This document shows, one piece after another, positions 43,601 through 49,322 of a stretch of 49,322 bases of DNA (the stretch's first letter is position 1; every line of letters begins with the position of its first letter). Both the position numbers and the translations under genes were made by a program. The notes under the pieces were generated by a model. It ran no database searches. It was not told the DNA's origin and saw only the letters and a list, made by a program, of their open reading frames with translations. This DNA comes from Cyanophora paradoxa (Eukaryota > Glaucocystophyceae > Cyanophorales > Cyanophoraceae): positions 1-49,322 of the forward strand of contig QPMI01000335.1 in NCBI GenBank assembly GCA_004431415.1, written 5' to 3'.

Positions 43601-46600
43601 GCCGCCGCAAGGCCGCCCGCAACCTCCTCCGCAGCCTCCAGCAGCAGAGCACCTCGGGCGCCGCCGCCGCCGCCTTCAGGGCCGAGGTGGCGCGCGCCGC
43701 GGGGGCCGGGCGGCGGGGGCGGCGGGGGCGGCGCTGGACGCGCTGCCCGTGCACACGTCGTCCCCCGCCTGCGCCATCGAGAGCGTGGGCGGCGGGGTCG
43801 ACTTCGTGCGCGCCGCCCGCGCCCGCTTCGGCCGCCTCCCCGGCGCCACCCACTTCAGCGACGTCGACGAGGTCCCGCACCCGCCCGCGCGGCCCCTTCC
43901 CCCCCTCCCCACTGACTTTCGGCGCAGGCGCTGGACTTTGCGCGCGAGGAGTTCTACGGGACGGGCGTCGGGCGGGACCAGGTGCGCGCGGCTCGCCCCT
44001 CGGGCCGCCCCCCGACGCCGGCGCCGGCGCCGAGGCCGACTCGTCGCCCCGGGCAGACGTACGTGCCGCTGATGGCGGACGCGCTGGACTGCAACGGGCC
44101 GGCGCCGGGCCCGGCCGCCCTCATGGCGGCCTCGGAGCTCGAGGGCGACCTGGACACCCCCGCCGGCCCCCCCGCCCCTTGCGCCTCCCCCGCCGACGCG
44201 GCGCGCCCGGCCCCTGCCCACCCCCGCCCCTCGCCCCTCTGACGCCCCCGCCCCCCCGCAGGTGGCGTTCGCGCTGAACGTGGTGAACGGGAACCTGAAC
44301 CAGCTGGGGGACCCGGCGAGCGCGCCCAAGGTGGTCCTCCTGGCGGGGCCCTCGGGCGCCGGCAAGTCCTCCGCCCTCCAGCGCCTCCACCGGGCCCTCT
44401 GGGAGGGGTGGAGCCCCGGGGGCGCCAACCCCGTGCCCCTCTACGTCTCCATGCGCGCCGGCGCCGGCTCCGGCGGCGGCGCCGCGCCCCTCCGCGAGGC
44501 CCTCGAGGCCCTCAATCTCTCGGTACCCCCCCGCCTCCCCGCCCCGCCGCGCCCCGCCGGCCGCCGACGCGCCCCTCCTCCTCCTCCTCCGCCCGGCAGG
44601 AGGAGCGGGCGCGGGAGGCGCAGGCGCGGTACAACTTCGTGCTGCTGGTGGACTGCTTCGACGAGGGGCGCCTGCGCGAGAACCTCTGGGACGCCCTCGT
44701 CCGCCCCTGGGGCCTCTGCGCCGTCGTCCGCCCCGCCCCTCGCCCCGCCCCGCCCGCCCCGCCCGCCTCTCGCCGACGCGGGGCGGGGCGGGGCGGCAGG
44801 TGGCGTGCCGGACGGAGTACCTGGCGAGCCTGGGGCCCGACTACCGGGCGCTCTTCGCGCCGCAGGGGACGCAGACGCGGCTGCTGGCGGAGCTGCACCT
44901 GCGGCCCCTCGACCGCGCGCAGGCGGCCCGCCTGCTCGCCGTCGTCGAGGCCCGCCTCGCCGCCGCCGCCGCCGCCGCCCCCATCCAGCGCCACGACTCC
45001 ATCGACTCCTCCTCCAGCCAGCTCGTCCGCCCCCGCCCCGCCCTTCTTTCTACCCCTTCTTTCTTGACGCCCGGGGGCAGCTGGGGGAGCCGCGCCCGCC
45101 GCCCCCGCCGCGGGCGCCGCCGCCGAACCCGAACGCGGGGGTGCCGATCCTGCAGCGCATCCAGCGGATCCCGGGGCTCGAGTGCCTCGCCCGCAACCCG
45201 CTCCTCCTCGTCATGGCCGCCACCGCGCTCCCCACCATCGAGCAGGCCTACTCCGGGCCCGCCCCCCGCGGCCCCGTGCGCCCTGCCCCGCCCCGCGCCG
45301 CCCCGCCATCCGGCCCGGGGCTCACAGCGGGGCGGGGGGGCAGATCGGGCCGTACGAGGTGCACATGTACTACGTGGAGGACCGCATCCGCACCAAGCTC
45401 TTGGGCGGCGCCGCCGACGAGGCCGGCGCCGGGGGGTCCCTCCCCGGCGGCCCGGGCCCCGCGGGGCGGCCGGCGCCTCGGCCTCGTCGGCGGCGGTGCT
45501 GCGGGCGGTGCGGCGGCTGTGCGGGCGGGCGGCGGCGGCGCTGCGGGGCGGGGGCGCCTCGGAGCGGCGCTTCCCGTCGCAGTCGGCGGACGATCTCTCC
45601 GCCGCCGTCCTCGCCCGACTCGGCGTCGGCGTCCGCGGCGGGCCCGCCCCCGTCGCCGGCCACGCCTCCTTCGCCCCCGCCGGCCCGGCGTGGACGGCCG
45701 CGCCCGCCTCTGGTCCCAGCTGCTCGGCACCGCGCCGGCGTCGGCCTCTGCCTCGGCGGCGGTGGCGGCGGCGGCGGCGGCGGCCGTGGCGGTGGCGCCG
45801 CTGGCGCGGGGCCGCGGGCCCATGGGCGCCTGGCTCTTCGTCGCCTTCCCCACACGTGCGCCCGCCCGCCCGCCCGCCCGCCGCCGCCGCGCCGCCCGCC
45901 GCGCCGCCCGACCTCCTCCCGGCGCAGGGGTTTGCTGGATTTCTTCCTCGCGGACTTTGCGCTGCGCTCGCTGGCCTCGCGCCACAAGGGCAGCGGGCGG
46001 CCCCGGCGCGCCCTCGCGCTCCTCGCGCGGCTCGACTGCGCGGCCGACGCGGGGGCCATCCGCCTCCTTGCCGACCGCGCCCGCGAGGACACCGCCCTCC
46101 AGCGGGTGCCCCCCGCTTTCCATCTCCCGCCCTCTTCCCTTCCTCACGCCGCTCTCGTTCTCAGGTGCTCCTCGACGCGCTCGTCTCGTCGCGCTCGGTC
46201 CGCGGCGGCGGCGGCGGCGATGACGACGACCTCGTGCTCGCCCTGAAGCGGCGGGGCCAGCCGGCGGCGGCGCCCTCGGGGGGCCCCGGGGCGGCCCTCG
46301 CCTCGGTGCTGGCGGCGGCCGGCGTGCCCCTCTCCAACTGCGACCTGAGCGGGGCGCGCCTCGCGGGGGCGGACCTCTCCGGGGCGATCATGGAGGGGAC
46401 GCTCCTGCGGGGGGCCGACCTCTCGCGGGCCTGCCTCGCGGCCGCGTGCCTGCAGCGGCGGACCTGCGGGAGGCCAAGCTGGAGGGGGCCGAGCTCGGCG
46501 AGCGCCTCCCCGTCACCGTCGAGGGGCCCCCTTCCTCCGCCTCGCCCTCGCCCGCGACGCCCCGTACCCTCCGCCCCGCCGCTGCCCCCCGCCCCGCCGC

Positions 46601-49322
46601 GAGCCCGCCGAGCGAGCGCGCGCGCGTGCGCAGGTGATGGCGCTGGCGTGCGCGGACGGGAGCGTGACCGTCGCGGACGCGGCGACGGGCCGCACCGTCC
46701 GCTCCCTCGTCGTCTGCCCGCCCCCGACGAGTACGGCCAGTCCGCCATCGAGGCCCGCCGCCCTCCCCCCTCCCCTGCGCCCCGCCCGCGCTCGCGCTGA
46801 CGCTGCGGCGGCGGCAGGCCCCGCCGGGGCCCCCGTGGTGACGTCGGTGGCGATCTCGGCGGACGGGCGCGCCGTGGCGGCGGGGTGCGAGGACGGCACC
46901 CTCCGCGTCTGGGACGTCCAGAGCGTGCGCCGCCCCCGCCCCGCCTCGGCCTCCCCTCCACCCCGCTGACGCTCGGGCAGGGGCGGGAGGTGGCGACGCT
47001 GGCGGGCACCCGATGTCCCCGTGCACGCCCTCCGCCTCTCCGACGACGGCGCCGCCCTCCTCTCCGGTGCCCCGCGCCCCCGCCCCTCCCCCCCGCACCG
47101 CCCGCGCCCGCTCACGCGGCGGGGCGGGCAGGGTCGTACGACAACACGGTGCGGCTCTCGCACGTGGCGGGCCCGCACGCCGGCCGTTCCGCCGTCTTCG
47201 GGCGGGAGGACCTCGGGGGCGAGGCCTGGGTGCGCCCCGCCCCGCCCCTCCCCTCCTCGAAGCGGGCGGGGCGGGGCCGACGGGGCGGGCGGGCAGGTGT
47301 CGGGGGTGGACGCCTCGCGGGACATGGGCGTGCTCGTCTCCGCCGCCGGCGACGAGCGCCGCGCCCTCGTCTGGGACCCCGCCTCCCCGCCCCCGCGCCG
47401 CCCTCGCCGGTGCCCCCGCCCGCCCATCCGCCCCGCTCCCCGCCCCGCGCCTGCTCAGCCTCCCGGCAGGGTTCCACGAGGCGCCCGTGGGCGGCGCCGG
47501 CGTCTCCCCCGACGGGCGCTTCGCCATCACCGTCGCCGGGACGGCTCCTGGGCCCTCTGGAACGTGCGCTTCGCCCCCGAAGAAGGAAGCGTCCCGAGGA
47601 TCGCCGCGCCCTGACTCTCGCCCGCCGGCGCGCCCCGCCCCGGCAGGCCCTCTCGGGCGAATTCCTGCACGGCAACCGCGGCGGCTCGCGCGTCCGTGGG
47701 CCCCTGCCCCCGCCCGCCCCGCGCCGCTCCCCGGGCCCGGCGGCCCCGACGCCGAGGAGGGTCCGCCCGCCCCGATCCCCTCCCGCTCCTGCCGCGCCCG
47801 ACGCGGCTGCAGCGGACCCGGCGATGGAGCGGGCGGCGGCGACGCGGCGCGCGTGGGCCGTCTCCTGGCGCGGCGGCCTCATCCTCGTCGCCGGTGCGCA
47901 TGCCGCGCCGCTGCCGGACCTGCGGGGTCGGCAGGCGGGCCTGACGGGGCCCCGTGCAGACGGGGAGAGCGTGGTGCTCTTCGACCTGAACTCGGGGGCG
48001 GCGGTGGGCGCGTGGCGACGGGCGCGCCGCCCCTCTCCCTCGCCTGCTCCGAGGACGGCCGCCTCTTCTTTGCCGCCCTCGCCGCCGATCCCGGCGACGC
48101 CCCCGCCCCGCCCCGCGCCGCGGCGCCCGCCGCGGCGCCCGCAGCGTGCGCCCCCGCCCGCCCCGCCCCGCCCCGCCCGCCCCGCCCCGCCGCTCCGAGC
48201 TGAAGCCGGCGGCAGGTGCCGGCGGGGCGGACGGTGCTGGTGGGGAGCTGGGCGGGAGGCGGCGCGGGCCTCGAGCGGCTTCGGGCGGCCTGCGGCGCCG
48301 CCGCCGAGAAGCGCCAGCTCCTCTGCATCGGCGACGAGGTCCCGCCCCCCCCCCCCCCCCCCCCCCCCCGCCGCCCGCCCCGGCGGCGCCGGGCTGAGAC
48401 GCGGGGCGGCAGAGGGCGAGCTGCGGCTCATCTCGCTGGCGTCGGGGCGGACGGCGCGGGCGCTGCGGCCGCCCCCGAGATGGCGGGGCGCCGACGGCGG
48501 TGGACCGGCCGGCCTCGGGGCGCGCGGGGGCGTGCGGGCGGTCTGCTGGTCGGCCGACGAGTCGAGCGTCGCCGCCGCGTACGACTCGGGCGGCATCGTC
48601 GTGCGCCCGCCCCCGCGCCCCTGCCGGCCCGCCCTCCGCCCTCCCCTCACGGCGCCGCGGCGCGCAGCTGTACGACGTGGAGTCCGGGCGGCCTTCAGCC
48701 TGGTGCAGTCGCCCGTGCCGCCGGCCTCGATCTGCTTCGCGGGCCCGGCGCCCGCTGCCTCGTGGCCTGCGGCGGCCCGACCCGCTCACCGGCGCCAGCC
48801 TCACGTGCGCGCGCGTCGCGGCCCCGCCGCCCCGCCCTCTCCGCGCTGAGCGCCGGCGCGCGCAGCGTGCACGACGTCGGCTCCAGCAGCGGGCGCCCCG
48901 TCTCGGGCCCCGGCGCCGACGGCGCCCCGCTCGCGCCCGTCCTCGCGATCGCCGCCTGCCCGCCCCTGCCCGGCCAGCCGCGCTGGTGCCCGCCCAACGC
49001 CCTCCCCGTCGCCGCCGGTCCGCCCCGCCCCGCCCCGCCACCGCGCCCCGCGGCGAGGCGCGCGGGCGACGCGGGGCGCAGCGTGCGGGGACGGGACGGT
49101 GGAGCTGGTGGACGCGCGGACGTCGGGGCGGCTGCGGACGCTCTCGGCGCACGGGGCGGCCGCCGCCTGCGTCGCCTTCGCCCCGGACGGCCGCTTCCTC
49201 GCCTCGGGCGGCCTCGACGCCACCGTGCGCCCGCCCGCCCCGCCCCGCCCCGCCCCGCCCCAGGCCGGGAGCCCGAGCCGGGGACGGCGGGCAGGTGTGC
49301 GTCTGGTCGCTGGCGAACGACT
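40651..49322 (+). CDS. Giant STAND NTPase: PH - unassigned region - NACHT - pentapeptide - WD40 (runs off the window)
   Basis: Domains in order are as follows. (1) PH domain (about 40720-41120): YGGYLFVKKMLGWRKRYVHI, KGGKFGFRV, and the closing helix ESEGERDLWMRCFRL. (2) An unassigned region (41270-44240) including AVQLDNITRASFLAACARDV, HVNVGVGAAVRLAGMQDAVQ, EILLGEPSLGRLLATTPLGP and TYVPLMADALDCNG. (3) NACHT-type P-loop NTPase (44262-about 45400): KVVLLAGPSGAGKSSALQRL, then FVLLVDCFDEGRLRENLWDA (Walker B LLVDCFDE) and VACRTEYLASLGPDY. (4) Pentapeptide repeats (46337-46500): CDLSGARLAGADLSGAIMEG. (5) WD40-type repeats to the edge: VTSVAISADGRAVAAGCEDG, TLRVWDV, VCVWSLAND. This is the layout of signalling STAND/NLR-like proteins, where the repeats sense a ligand and the NTPase oligomerises. 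More than thirty introns. Several frame slips look like missing G bases. The function is unknown. Confidence 0.85.
48345..48369. repeat. Poly-C tract in a STAND-gene intron
   Basis: About 25 consecutive C follow the donor after LCIGDE (GTCCCG) and precede the branch-like CTGAGAC and acceptor GGCAG. Confidence 0.85.

Noticed and set aside
1-49322. CRISPR arrays, insertion sequences, phage genes or bacterial operons
   Set aside because: No regularly spaced repeats, transposase motifs or ribosome-binding sites were seen, and nearly all genes are interrupted by spliceosomal introns. The transglycosylase, though bacterial in family, is itself spliced.

Overview
This window is nuclear DNA from a very GC-rich, intron-dense photosynthetic eukaryote with a flagellum. 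The best guess is a glaucophyte, close to Cyanophora paradoxa (inference). Three observations point there. (1) Two plastid-type precursors, nucleoside diphosphate kinase and ferrochelatase, both begin M-A-F followed by a Ser/Ala/Arg-rich leader, and a near N-terminal Phe is the known mark of glaucophyte (and red algal) transit peptides. (2) A nuclear, spliced Slt70-type lytic transglycosylase is present, which makes sense in a cell whose plastid still has a peptidoglycan wall. (3) Centrin, DNAAF11/LRRC6 and an ENO4-like enolase imply motile cilia.

Nearly every gene is cut into short exons by introns of about 45-90 nt. Donors are mostly GTGCGC or GTACCC, the pyrimidine tract is C rather than T, and a CTGAC/CTGAAC/TCGAAC branch-like motif lies 10-20 nt before the AG. 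Each true exon set therefore has to be assembled across frames. Gene limits below run from start codon to stop codon, introns included, and most exon junctions were chosen by eye.

Layout, left to right: POT1-like telomere protein (-, partial); ankyrin-repeat protein (+); multi-pass membrane protein (+); centrin (+), with a decayed copy of its 5' end downstream; lytic transglycosylase (-); plastid NDPK (+); DD-domain enolase-like protein (-); low-complexity protein (-); DNAAF11/LRRC6 (+); oxysterol-binding protein (-); FKBP-TPR protein (+); degenerate 3'-5' exonuclease-domain protein (-); plastid ferrochelatase (+); Rad7-like LRR protein (-); a small unrecognised ORF (+); single-pass membrane protein (-); organellar tyrosyl-tRNA synthetase (+); and a very large PH-NACHT-pentapeptide-WD40 STAND protein (+, partial).

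The genes do not form an operon. Functional themes are cilia (centrin, DNAAF11, enolase-like), plastid metabolism and wall (NDPK, ferrochelatase, transglycosylase), organellar translation (TyrRS), genome upkeep (POT1, Rad7-like) and signalling (STAND protein). The most unusual item is the STAND protein at 40651 to the right edge, an NLR-like architecture with an unassigned central region. Several reading-frame breaks there look like single missing G bases. No tRNA, rRNA, CRISPR array, insertion sequence or replication origin was seen.
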